A DNA stretch of 64,000 nucleotides. It comes from Selaginella tamariscina. Taxonomy: Eukaryota > Streptophyta > Lycopodiopsida > Selaginellales > Selaginellaceae. Below the pieces are notes generated by a model. The model worked only from the letters and a program-made list of their open reading frames with translations. It had not been told where the DNA came from and did no database searches. This document shows, piece after piece, positions 24,856-37,092 of the stretch. Location: the NCBI GenBank assembly GCA_003024785.1, contig PUQB01000081.1, forward strand, positions 62,001-126,000, in the 5' to 3' direction. A program made the position numbers and the translations under genes. Each line of letters opens with the position of its first letter. Position 1 is the stretch's first letter.

Positions 24856-25639
24856 TTATAACTAAATTGGGCATGATACATGAAAATAAAATATAAAATA
24901 AATTACTAATTAATTCTTAAGTTTTAATTATTAATTAATTATATAATATATTTAAGTCTTAATTTATAAATTAATCCTTAATTAACCTTACTTAGTGTTA
25001 ATAAAATCAATTTTATCATTACTAAAAATATATCTTTATTCATTTTACATTAATATGGGACAAAGAAATTAATAAAAATATAATTTTCATGTCAATATAT
25101 AATTAATAAACATTACAATTGAAATACATATAGAATATTTATACGATAAAACAATTATTATATTTTATCAAGATATTCATAAAGTAAAGAATATTCTTAA
25201 AATATCTTAGAATATTCATATTATTCTTCAATATAAAATATTTTACAATAATTAAAAAAAAATTAGCAAACATAATCGAACAGAATCTCCTCTAAGTCAT
25301 CGGATTGATGAAATCATTCTTGTTAATATTTTTATTTGTTATCACATGTAACACTCCCACGGATATAGTTAAGAGTTGTCATCTTTATTAATATGTAATA
25401 TGTGATAAGACTAGAAGTGCATAAAGACTTATTTAAAAAATGAAGTTCTTTGATAATAACATTGTGTTGGGTTGCTCTTCTTTAATAAAAATCATAAGAA
25501 AGAAAAGTACCAGGGTATATTTATATGGTGGATATTACTTGCAAAAGTTTTCAATATTCTTCTTTCTTAAGCACGTGTCCAAGTAGTTCATTAGCTTATC
25601 CATGGTAATAATATCAGAAATGGGCTGAAAGTGATTGGA

Positions 25640-26345
25640 TAAATATAAACAATGTTTTGGTTGAGCATAACCTTTTTAAGAGAGTCATCTATCACTAAGA
25701 TATATGCATTCTTCATTATAAAGTTCAATTATTTTTTTATTCTTGAAGAAATATGGTTTGCTTTTCTTACTCACATCATAATATTTCAGAATTTTATAAC
25801 AAAATTGCTGGTCAAAAATTCAATCTTTATTAATCATTTTTTTTTACAATACTACAATGCTTATTAAGCAAATTCAGTAGCAGTGTTAGGTTGTGAAACT
25901 GTATACATGACCAAATCCTCAAAAGTGTTCCTATCTCCTTGAGCTTTTGAAAGAGACGGTTCAACTTTGAACAGAAATTTATCACGACAAGGAATGAAAA
26001 CTTCCTATATGATTTTTCTTTCAATGTCCTCATGCCTTTGTCGATGAAGCAAAACAATATGAACATGGATAATATTGTTGTTGATCTTTTTATCATTTAT
26101 TTATACATTATCTTTACAAGATTCAGATATTGCATGCGCTGGAGAAAATGATTTAGGAATTGAAGGCGATAAAAATGGTGATGCAGAAACTGAAGGAGCT
26201 AAAGATGATGGTTCAAAAACCTCAGCAATAAACTTTTTTGTAACTTACCAAGACAAGCAATGACGATGTTTTGAGTTGCATTATTGTACATTTCCTGCAT
26301 GAACTCTATCATTCTGACACCATACCCCTCTCTTACCTTATGCCA
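25640..26345 (-). pseudogene. Relic of the FCP1/NIF-like HAD gene
   Basis: Aligns in reverse with 49350-50180. Recognisable pieces are RMIEFMQEM (near 26310), HVHIVLLHRQRHED-like sequence (near 26060) and LFQKLKEIGTLLRIWSC (near 25930). The DxN active-site segment is partly deleted and stops occur throughout. The spliced form suggests the intact element has an intron after the exon equivalent to 49385-49450. Confidence 0.7.
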
Positions 26346-26659
26346 TTTTTGAAATACTTATTCTGATGTTTTTTTATATTTATAAAATGATTGTTAGCTA
26401 ACTTTATAATTATTAAGGTATATTATTTACCTTATTAATGTATGATCCATGTTTGAAACAAAAGCTTCTTTGGTTCTTGAGAATTTATTTTCTATAAAAT
26501 ATACATAAAATATACAAAAATGCCTTATGTTACACTCATTTATAACTATCTATCACTCTAACAATTCATTGACAATTCATCTTCATTGTTAACTTTTGAG
26601 CGAGGCAAAAAAGGTTTTAACGTTAATAAAGAGGGACGTATTTGGCAATGTACAATATC

Positions 26660-27620
26660 GTTTAGAAGTTTGAAATTATCTGCACATTCCTGACAATTAA
26701 GTTAATAATCGTATTAATATACCTGGGATCAGCATCATTCATGTAAAATCCAATCCAACAATGATTCTTCTTGATGAAGATGAAGGTGAATGTATCGGTG
26801 ACATGAGCAAAAATTAAGAAATAAATACTTGAAAACGTAAGTTTTAGGTAAGTGTGCAAAATTAAATAATAAATACTTTTTTGTACATGCTTGCATGCAT
26901 AAGCTTCTTCACCAAATCTTCTAACACCCTATATGAAGATGGATATTTTGATACTCGTTGATCCATTATGAGCATTTGAAAAGATTTCCTGCAGGCAATG
27001 ATGTTTCAACAACAAACATTTATATAGCTTGTCATGATTCGTAACATTCTTCTTTATCAGGTTCAACTCGATTCTCCGTTATTGAAGGACTATCATAATA
27101 GAAGATGTCACCGCAATATTCTCCTTTCTTACATTAGTGTGCAATAGATTCTTACTTAGATCTCCCAATTGGTTTATCCACTGGATAAGCATATCGTTGT
27201 CTGTCACATACAAATATTTACTGACCTTCTCGTATGCTAGAGCCGAGGTTTAACTCAGTTTATGGTAGTGTATTCTTAATCATTTTTTTGAAGTATTTGA
27301 TCGTCTTCAGCTCTATTGTCTTGAGATAAAAAAGAGAGTGGGACTGATGTTGTTAATTTGTAGTTTGTCATTAACCACCAAATCAATTAACACATCTATC
27401 TTCTTCATTATTGTTCCATTTAGAGGCTTTAACCATGTGAGCTTGAAGTCATTGTTCACATCATTTGCATGTTGGACAAACTTAACCTAAGAAGAAACAG
27501 ATGAATGAAGGGGAGCCCTCGGAGAAATCTATAAAAAAATCTAGTAAAACGTCAAAAGTGTTCCTTTTATAAACGATTCTATGATCCCTACCCATTTGTT
27601 GAAGACTTTATCCTTGAAGT
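26660..27620 (-). pseudogene. Relic of the ParB-methyltransferase gene
   Basis: YFLIFAHVTDTFTFIF and GFYMNDADPRYINTIINLIV at 26830-26680 match the block encoded at 48385-48540, and earlier segments match 47560-48300. The SAM-binding motif region lies outside or is lost. A ~70-bp piece at about 27490-27560 is inverted relative to its surroundings. Confidence 0.75.
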
Positions 27621-29129
27621 AAAAAATTATTAAGGCATGCCTCTTTATGCACATTAAAGCTAGTTAAAGAAATTAATGAGAAAAATATTAAGAATTTAAC
27701 ACCAAAATTCTATAATTTTAAAATAAATTTGAAATCTCTCATCCTCATATATTTCATTATTGTATTTAATAATATATTTTCGTAATTATTTTAAACTTTT
27801 TGTAATGACTTTATAAATTCCATTCGAGCTTTGTTGTGTTTCAAATTGAAACAATATAATATTGTTTAATTTTTTAATTTTTGATAATTTTGTAATTTAG
27901 TGTTCATAAATTTTAAACTCATTTTTATTTTCTTCTTTTTTTATAAATTATAAGCCACATGCTAAATAAAAACTTAATTTATAAAAATAGCTAGATCAAT
28001 TTTATAGATATTAGTTTCTTATGATAAATCTATTAACGATTACATAAAAAAGTTTGTGTGTGTGTGTGTGTGTGTATGTGATTACAAAAGAGTAAATCTG
28101 TTTTAATAATAAATTACTCAAATAAATATTGTTTCAACTAGAATTTAATATTACAAATTATTTTGGTAAAAAAAATAATTCAAGACAAACAACAGATTAT
28201 TATGTATTTAAGTGGGACTTTAAATTAAAATACTATTGAATGAGACTTTAAGTTAACATACATTTCTTATACTAAATTTAATTATTTGTATCTTAAAATT
28301 TTAATAAAAATACAACTTACTTAAATCGTTTACAATGTAACTCACATTTATAAATAATATGAAATATTGGTACATGACAATACTTTTAAAATTATAAAAT
28401 GGTGAAATTACATATCAATTGAATAGATATTATAAGACTCAAAAGTTTACCCATAAGGGAAGATGTAATAAAAATTTAATTTCAATAAGTACTTGCACAT
28501 TTGTTATTTATTTTTAACTTAAAATAATCTCAATAATATTTTAAATATATACTTAAGGTTTTCAAAACTTAAAAAGGATTTTATTAGTGTTATAAAGTTT
28601 TAATTATAAAATAGAGGATTTTATAATATATTTTAAAATAAATTTTAAGGATAAAATAAAGTTAGTATATGATGTTTATACAAGACCTTATTTTATATAT
28701 ACACAAATTTATACAAGAACACTTATTAACTAAAGAATATTCTCTATATAAATATTTTATATTTATTTACAAGATATTCATATAGTATATAATGATATCA
28801 ATAATAAACTTATTAACATAAATTATGTAAGTTCAATATGCTTGTTTACAAAGATTAAATTTTATACTCTTTATCATGCACAGGCACATACATGATAATC
28901 ACAATGTTATTAATAATGATTTAAATTAATTTTCTAATTCATATTAATATCTCATTTGTTATATATAATATGCACTGTATATTTAAAATGTTCTAAATCA
29001 TAATCATTTAAGCCATAACATTTAAATAATTTATAATGATTTTGAATAATTATAAACCATATTAAATACATGTATTAATTTTATATTCTTTTAATATATA
29101 AATGTATTTTGGATTTATACATTATGTGT

Positions 29130-29170
<41 letters not shown>

Positions 29171-29173
<3 letters not shown>

Positions 29174-29300
29174 TGATATATGCCGTAGTAAAAAAATACT
29201 ACAGATTAGTAATTAAATTAGATTAATAATTAATAAATTAATAATTAAATTAATAATTAAACATTTCTATAGCATTTTCCGACTACGGATTTAATTACTG
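29171..29300. mobile_element. hAT-like MITE, copy a
   Basis: Runs from CAGTGATATATGCCGTAGT to the inverse of CAGTAATTAAATCCGTAGTC, with a TTAATAATTAA-rich palindromic centre. The same element recurs at 31833. It is absent at the U1 equivalent near 5140. Family assignment rests only on the CAGTG start. Confidence 0.6.
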
Positions 29301-30870
29301 TAATATATATACAATGTTAAATGCATTATTCATATAAATAATAAAAATAAGATTCTAAATAGTCTTTTGTTAAATTGGGAATGAATTTATATAGTAATTT
29401 AATTATCAATATATATATATACATTAACCAGTAGGAAACAATAATAAGAACACTCTCTCTCCACATACAACAAAGTTATGAAAAAAATACATAAATATTT
29501 AAATATTTTATTTAATGGTCCATTGCTAAAGAATAATTTGTATACTTAATAAATTCTCATTAAATATTATAAATGACATTAATGACATGTGATAATTATT
29601 TTTGATTGCAATACATACAGGTGTGTAGTTTTATGTGGTTTTAGGTTGTACCGTGTTTGTGTGTATGTGTGTATGATAATTTACATTAATAATAAAACTT
29701 TACACACCGTATTTGTGTTATGTTACGTGTGTATACAATCGTAATGACATTGATTTATATATACCTTTAATAAATATATTATTCATATTGTGTATGCAAT
29801 TAATAAGTGAATTTTATACATTTTTAATTTGTGTATGCTAAAGAGAAATTCCTATGTACAAATCGTATATATTAAAATAAAATAGTTTGATAATGTTAGT
29901 TACATGTGTAAGTATATACAATTTATCCATAGAAAACAGTTTAAAAAATGTTATTTCATTTTTCTTTATAACAAAAATATGCTCATTTTATATGTTATTT
30001 ATTATTAAAGTATAATACATTATATAGAATATACATGTGTATAATGTACAATACATGCATATGCACATTAATAAACATGTGAATATGATATATAACATAA
30101 TAACACATCAAATATTTGCATTTGCAAAGTCTTTGTATAACACATATACACTTACAAAATGAATTTAAGGGCAAGTTTAATTTTATATTATTATGTTACA
30201 TATCATATGTTATATATATTCTACATTCTTCATAAGATATATATATATAGAAATACACACTATATCTTAATAAGAATATATTACATAAAAAATGTATATA
30301 TTTGTGTTATAAATAAAAATAAATAATTTGTAAATCATTCCTCTTTACATATATAGAGGACATACATTTCTATAATCATGATGTATAAATTAATGAAATC
30401 GTAAATGTTTTATATCTTAATTATTAAATATGTAAGTCAAATTGTTAATGATTATTTAATTCAGGAACGCCGTACTTTAGGTATTATATACACATAAAAA
30501 CAGTAATTAGACTTATTACACATGTTTGATGTGACCCTTAAAAATATATTCTTTTTCATAGTTCAATGATAAATATTAACTACAAATATATAGAATGGTT
30601 TTATATTACATTGTGTGTGTGACATTAATTTAACCATAAATATCAACCTATGAATATATAATCATTCTTATTATATTTTAATTTATGTATATGTGTGACG
30701 TTTATGGTTTTGTTTTTCAGTAAGTGAGTTAAACTTAGCTCACTTTACCATAATCCTTGGTATTTAACAACAACTTAATTAAATCGTTCTTTAAAAACTT
30801 GTACACATAACAATAATAAAGATATGTATGTATATATTTATGTAAATAATAATAATAAAGACATATACGA

Positions 30871-31030
30871 TTAACTGCAGGATTAACTGAAGAAGAAGAT
30901 GGGTCAGAGAATGCACAGTTTGAAATCTTTATATGAAGGAAGGAAATGAGAATAATGCATGCTGCTGCATTTATGTATCTACATGTTCATCATGTATACC
31001 ATATCCATTAGTTTCTAGTATGTGTGGTTA
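30871..31030 (+). repeat. Conserved non-coding block, copy 3 of 4
   Basis: U2 equivalent of the block at 6703, with GCAGGATTAACTGAAG and ATGAGAATAATGCATGC. The hairpin is altered: GCATT follows, but the distal part is shortened. Confidence 0.55.
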
Positions 31031-31832
31031 TGCAACCTATGGATTATATTATTTCATTATGTGTACACGTGTGCATAAGTATGTGATTTGTTAATTATGA
31101 CTAGCTTATAACAGTAAAAAGTAATAACAATTAAAATATAATGAGATTGAAATATATAAAATTCAAGTTAATAAACATTAAAGTTAAGTTAAAGAAATAT
31201 ACAATATTAATGTTTTAAATCTTGTTAAACACAAGACAGAAAAGAAAATTAATTCTGGGGCTTACTTACATAAGATTAAGGTAAATAGTATTTGAAATTA
31301 ATAAATCAGTCGAAAATATATTTTACACAAATTTATTATGACGTAAAGTTTAATATTAAACTTCATTGTTATTATTGTAAAATTAGTAAAAAAAAATTTA
31401 TTTTCTCAAATTATAGGTGTATATATACATATATCCTAATACACACATACTTATATATATATGCATACATACATGTACATATATAGGTGCATACACATAC
31501 ACACACACACATATATAAAATTAAAAAAAAAAACTAGTTTACTACTTTCCTAAACCTCAGCCAAGAAACAAAAAATTTCCTCTGTTTTTTATAATACACA
31601 CATAGACATTTCACGCACACATACCCACACGCACGCACAAGTTAGAAAGAATATCAAACAAAAAGACTAAAGAAAAAACAAAACACGTGTTCAAACGATA
31701 TGAACCATTCAAAAACGTGTGATATTACCGTTTTAATGTGTGTGTATATATATATATATATATTTGTTAATTAAGTCGTTTGAAATTTAAAAATGGATCT
31801 TACCACATAATACACACTCGTGTAAAAAGATT

Positions 31833-31943
31833 GAAAAAAATCTACGGATTAGTAATTAAACTAGATTAATAATTAATAAATTAATAATTAAATTAGTAAT
31901 TAAACATTTCCGTAGTATTTTTTGACTACGGATTTAATCACTG
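31833..31943. mobile_element. hAT-like MITE, copy b
   Basis: Ends in GACTACGGATTTAATCACTG, the inverse of the copy-a terminus, and shares its internal TAATTAAACTAGATTAAT. Missing at the U1 equivalent near 7810, so it inserted in U2 after the duplication. Confidence 0.6.
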
Positions 31944-32783
31944 AAAAAAAGAGAGACGGCAGTATATATATGAAAGTGGAATTTGCTAACTCGTGCAACC
32001 GGCTAATCTTATATATATATATATATGATAATGTGAGGACCACATATATGGTATTACTTTATTTATGTTTGTAGGACATTAATTAATAAAGTATTGATCA
32101 ACATAAATGTTTTTGTAAAATTATCTTGGACAAAAAGAATAAAAGCAATATAGGATGAACCGTTAAGTAAAATATTACACATTCGACCTCTAGTGGTGCA
32201 TATATATAACTATGTAACTATATATACGCCAACCATTGTTTTGATTTACCATTATATAAATACATACAATATCTTTAATATCTTTAATAAATTAATAGTT
32301 TTTAATTTATAATTTAGCTTAATTTATAAGAAAAGAAGAAAAATCAAAATAATGAGTTTGAAATTTGCGTTTCAAATGTGCATATGGAGACGTGTATTAG
32401 TATTAATTAACTTAATTAGTGTTTATTTTAACAAACCAAATTATACAATAATATATATAATAGTAATTAACTCTACGTGTTCCAAATCCCAGTTTAAATA
32501 GACTATAAAATAGAAGAATTATGCACACAAAGAAAACTTTGTACACATTTAATATAATTATGGAAAACATTTTACATTAATATTATAATACGTACAGATA
32601 TATTTTATTGCATGTGAGTATATTATAGAAGGTTTAGTAAATAATTATATGAATCACTTACATGTGTAAACCTTAAATTATATATATAATATATATATAT
32701 ATTTGGAAGGCTTCTTGGAGAGCTCGAATGCACACACGCATCATATTTTTTGACATTCTAGTAATGTGTGCGTGCTTGCGTGC

Positions 32784-32814
<31 letters not shown>

Positions 32815-32928
32815 CCGTACACAAAAAAGAATCACCATGTAACTCGTTTGTGTTGAAAATGGTACATCATGTCAATGTTTTCACTTGGTTAATGATTTCA
32901 TTGAATCTGAAATTTTTTAATGTGTGTG

Positions 32929-32960
<32 letters not shown>

Positions 32961-33903
32961 CAAGTCCATATATAATGATTTAACTCTTTCTACATGTTCA
33001 CACCAGCAAAATAAAATAAATATATTAATTATTATACAAGAACTCAGTGTGTGTGGTGTACATATATATAATTTATATAAACAAACACGTAGTATAAGAG
33101 CTTTTATTTATAAGTGTTTGTAAATGTTAAACTGAAAATTTACTAATGAAGTCTTTTGTGTATAAAAGCAAAAAGTAAATAAACTCATCTCTCTCTCTAT
33201 CTATATGTGTGTGTGTGTGTGCACGGGTAAGTGAGAGAGAGATTATATTTATTATATAGTCATTACACTAAAGTATATTATTGTTAATATATATGTTGAT
33301 TTAATGATTGTATAAATTATATCCAGTTTACATTAATTATAAAATATAATAAAAAAAACCTTTAATAAGCACTCGTAATAAACAACCCGGTTTATTGAAT
33401 GTTGTGAAGACCAGCAATTTCTTTAATTTAAGGTACTGTATTTTTTTATAATATTTGTAGGACATTAATTAATAAAAAAATAATCTACATAAATGTATTT
33501 TGCAACATTATTTTGAAAAAAAAATTAATAAAAAAGCAATATGAGCCGTTAAATAAAATATTACACATTCGGCCTCTTGTGTATAAATATAACTAAGTAA
33601 CTATATATACCTAGAGCTTAACCAGTGCATTGATTTTTACTTCATGTATATTTAGTTTTGTGCATATATATAGAATCTATATGACTTAAGTTTTTATATT
33701 GAAGCACACGTGTACATGCATGTAACGTTTGTGTATAAATGTCAATGCATACATTGATATATGTATGGTTATGTTTATATATCTATATATCTATCTATAT
33801 AGGTGTCTATATATCTATCTATATAGGTGTGTGTGATTGTTATGTTTATACAACATATATATCTAAACCTTGGTTCGGTATCAGCAAGATAAGTCGGAAA
33901 TGA

Positions 33904-34070
33904 ACACTGCAGGATTAGCTGAAGGTCGGAGTATGCTCTTGTTTAAATCTTTGTGAAGGAAGGAAATGAGAATAATGCCTGCTGCTGCATTGCCATGTTC
34001 TATGTATCTACTTGTTCGTCATGTATACCAATATCCTAATAATGTGTGGGTATGCCACGTCATATGTATT
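33904..34070 (+). repeat. Conserved non-coding block, copy 4 of 4
   Basis: U2 equivalent of 10088-10260, with hairpin core AATGCCTGCTGCTGCATT intact. Confidence 0.6.
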
Positions 34071-34319
34071 ATATTAGAATGCACAATATAATTATGTGTA
34101 CACGTTTTCATATGTTTATGAACATATGTGTATATAGTGTATAGTGTATTTTGAAATTTATTTATATTAAGTTTGTATATTTATCATAATATAATTTCTA
34201 TTCTATATAAGATTTCCGTGTTTTCAGATGGCGTATTTGTTAATTATGCTCTAGTTTATTAAAAACAACAAAAACAACATTTAAAAATCTAATGAAATTG
34301 AAATATATAAAATTCAAGT

Positions 34320-35630
34320 TAATAATCAAATCAATAAACACTTAATATTTGGAAACAAAAGTATGCAGCAATTATTAAAATGAAATTTTGTGTAGATTTG
34401 TTATTATAAAAATTATAGAGTCATATATTCGAGGAATACCAACGATAAGTTTCAAGTTAAAACAGAATATTCCTTTAGGGCGTATGGCGTCCGAGTCTTG
34501 AATCTTAATCCTCCGGGTCTTGGCTCAGGTTCTAAAGGAGATATATTCTTATTAAGATTATTATATTGAAGACACCTCCCCAACCTAATCGGAAAATATT
34601 AAAACCCTGATCAACAGTGTGCAAAAAGTGGTTTGTATGATTAGGAGACGGATGTTCCATGGCAAGCTTTATATTGTTTAGGAGATATGTGATCTCCGAG
34701 GAAGGAGCTGAGCATATATAATGCCACCAATAAGTCGACCTTAGAGTTATCCATGTATGTTTACAAAGATATCTATTTAGTTGCCATGTCAATGTTTATC
34801 ACGAGGACTGCCATTACTTGATATGTAATCCATTCGAACAGAAATGGTATTGGCTCCCAAACGTCAGCACAGTCTTTGTTGCCTTTTCCGCCTTCCAAAC
34901 TTTGAGGTACTTGTGTGTGTGTTGTGCGCACGCGTGTGGACTATAACATGTTACATATTTTAATTTATTAACTTGTAATGTATTCTATTATTATTATTAT
35001 CTTTTTTGTTATAAGTTGAACTTTAGGTATTCACCTTGTTAATGGAATGGAAATATAAATATAATATAATCCACTATAAAATTAATATCCTATCATAAAA
35101 AATTTAATTCATATGAAATATTATAATATTTAATAATCATATGAATAATTGACCTGGAAATGTAAACAGTAGTGTGTGTAAACTTATTATCTGAGACCTC
35201 ACCACTAATTCATTTATAAAATATGTTATTATAAAATATAAAATAAATACTGTTTTCTTACGAACGCGTACCACTCCTAGCTTGGCCTATATGAATCTTC
35301 GTATTGATTTAAATGTTTTTATTTTTATGATTTAATCTAAATAATCTTTATTTATATATTAAAAAATTTAACTAAATTAAAAATAATCATTTAAAACTCA
35401 TGTTTAAACAACAATTTAAATATGGTTTAAAATTATTCCAGAGACCTTGAGGTATAAACTATATATATAATTATTTTTATCATAAGATTATATTTATATA
35501 TGATGTATTCTCACAAGGCATATTTAATACATGATGCCTATGATATAGGACGAAGAGCAGATACACATACATATATCTGTATATGCTCATTAATCATTTT
35601 GTATATATTTAGACTTGAGTTATATACATA
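34320..35630. other. U2-specific segment with no counterpart at U1 10460-10510
   Basis: U1 passes directly from the AATCTAATGAAATTGAAAT segment to TAAATGTGCTAACAAACACT, while U2 has about 1.3 kb between them. 34480-34920 is less AT-rich and has an 86-codon leftward frame (34792-34532) with no recognised similarity. It could be an insertion in U2 or a deletion in U1; I found no terminal repeats. Confidence 0.5.
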
Positions 35631-36597
35631 TATACATAACTAAATGTGCTAACAAACACTCTACATGTATCTATGGGTCATCCATTCACACACACACACA
35701 CACGCAAACTAAACAATGCGTAAACATATAAAATGTAAGCCTACAACTACATAGTTCACATGTAGTGTATAAACTGAACAGTATGTTATGTTAATATACA
35801 CTATTTACTTGCAAGGTCAAACCGAGATCTCGTGTATCTAATACGAATACGTACATGTTATATTTACATAAGCAGATTATATGCATAATAGTTGTTTATG
35901 GCACACACACACACGCATATAGACTATACAATATGTAAACTACATAGTTTACATATGTATATATTGACATAGTATAAACTATACGTATATATAAAGAATG
36001 AAATCTACCTTTTGATGGTCTTCATGTTTGGTATCAGCTTTCTTATGAAAATATGCTTCACTGGCAAGCGATATCACTTTCCATTGTTCTTATTCAAGCC
36101 TAACCAGAAATAAATAATAATAACTAATAATAAAATTAAAATTTTATTTTTAATTAAAGTATTCTCATTTTAACACACGAGCCTAGGACTTTGGTTCCAT
36201 TAAATAATTGCCTCTCAACCTACTAGTTTAATTGTCAACAATAAAAATAATATACAAACATATATAACGTAATCCAATGAGCTAAGTAACACGATGTTAA
36301 AGTTGACTTGTTGATTTCACTTTCATGTGAGACAAAGTTTTGTGTCACCGAGAACACGATGGCTTTCATTATAAATACAAAACTTAATTGTTTTTTAATA
36401 CAAGTATATTATAAAAAATATATGTAATCCTACAAACACGTAGTGTATAAACTAAACAGTATGGAAACATATAAATGTAAGCCTACAACTACACAGTTTC
36501 ACATGTAGTGTATGGCAGATACATGCATAATATTGTTTATGGCACACACACAGGTTAGACTATACAATATAAAACTGAATAGTTTTGTATAGCAAGT

Positions 36598-36616
36598 TTA
36601 ACTAAAATGGGCATGG
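36598..36616 (+). repeat. Left terminal inverted repeat of the giant element
   Basis: TTAACTAAAATGGGCATGG. It matches the reverse complement of the right end except for A/G and one extra G. Confidence 0.75.
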
Positions 36617-37092
36617 CTATAGTCCCATTTCCTAATAATTAGCAATTTTAGCTATTTAATTAGCATTTTCTAATATTAAAGGAATATTCTTTAGAATATA
36701 TGTTTGAAAAAGAATATTCTTTAGAATATTCTATTTTGTATTCTACCCTTTAATAAATTATAGCATTCATTGAACAAAAATTAATAACATTATAAAAGTA
36801 GAAGTATTAAATTATATAATATATTGCCTAATATAACAATTAAGGAAGAGCATAAGAGGTACATTATATAAATATTGATGTTGTTATTAAAATATTAATA
36901 TTTAAATATAACATTATTAATTAAAAATTTGTAGTAGTAATAATATATATATAAAATCCTATAATAATATAGTCAATCTTCCATATCATTTTTTAAATTT
37001 ATATAGTTAAGTATACAATTTGGTACTATTATTAAAGAGTTTATATAATTATGAATATTAAATATATGATATTTTATAATTTTGTAATTGCT

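Larger units (their letters stand above)
24856..27625 (-). mobile_element. Rearranged relic of the giant transposon (right-hand part)
   Basis: Starts with TATAACTAAATTGGGCATG, near-identical to the right end of the 14 kb element, in inverted orientation. It then follows that element's right part in reverse: subterminal AT-rich DNA, HAD gene, methyltransferase gene. It stops at about 27625, where U2 begins. The transposase gene, palindrome arrays and left end are absent. Divergence is high, so this is an old copy. Confidence 0.85.
27626..36590 (+). repeat. Long segmental repeat, copy U2
   Basis: Aligns with about 3500-11500 of U1 and the later part of U3. It lacks the first ~2 kb of the unit, where the transposon relic now lies. 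It has insertions of its own (29171-29300, 31833-31943, 34320-35630) and lacks the U1 MITE. The giant element then interrupts it before the gene B flank. No protein-coding gene found. Confidence 0.85.
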
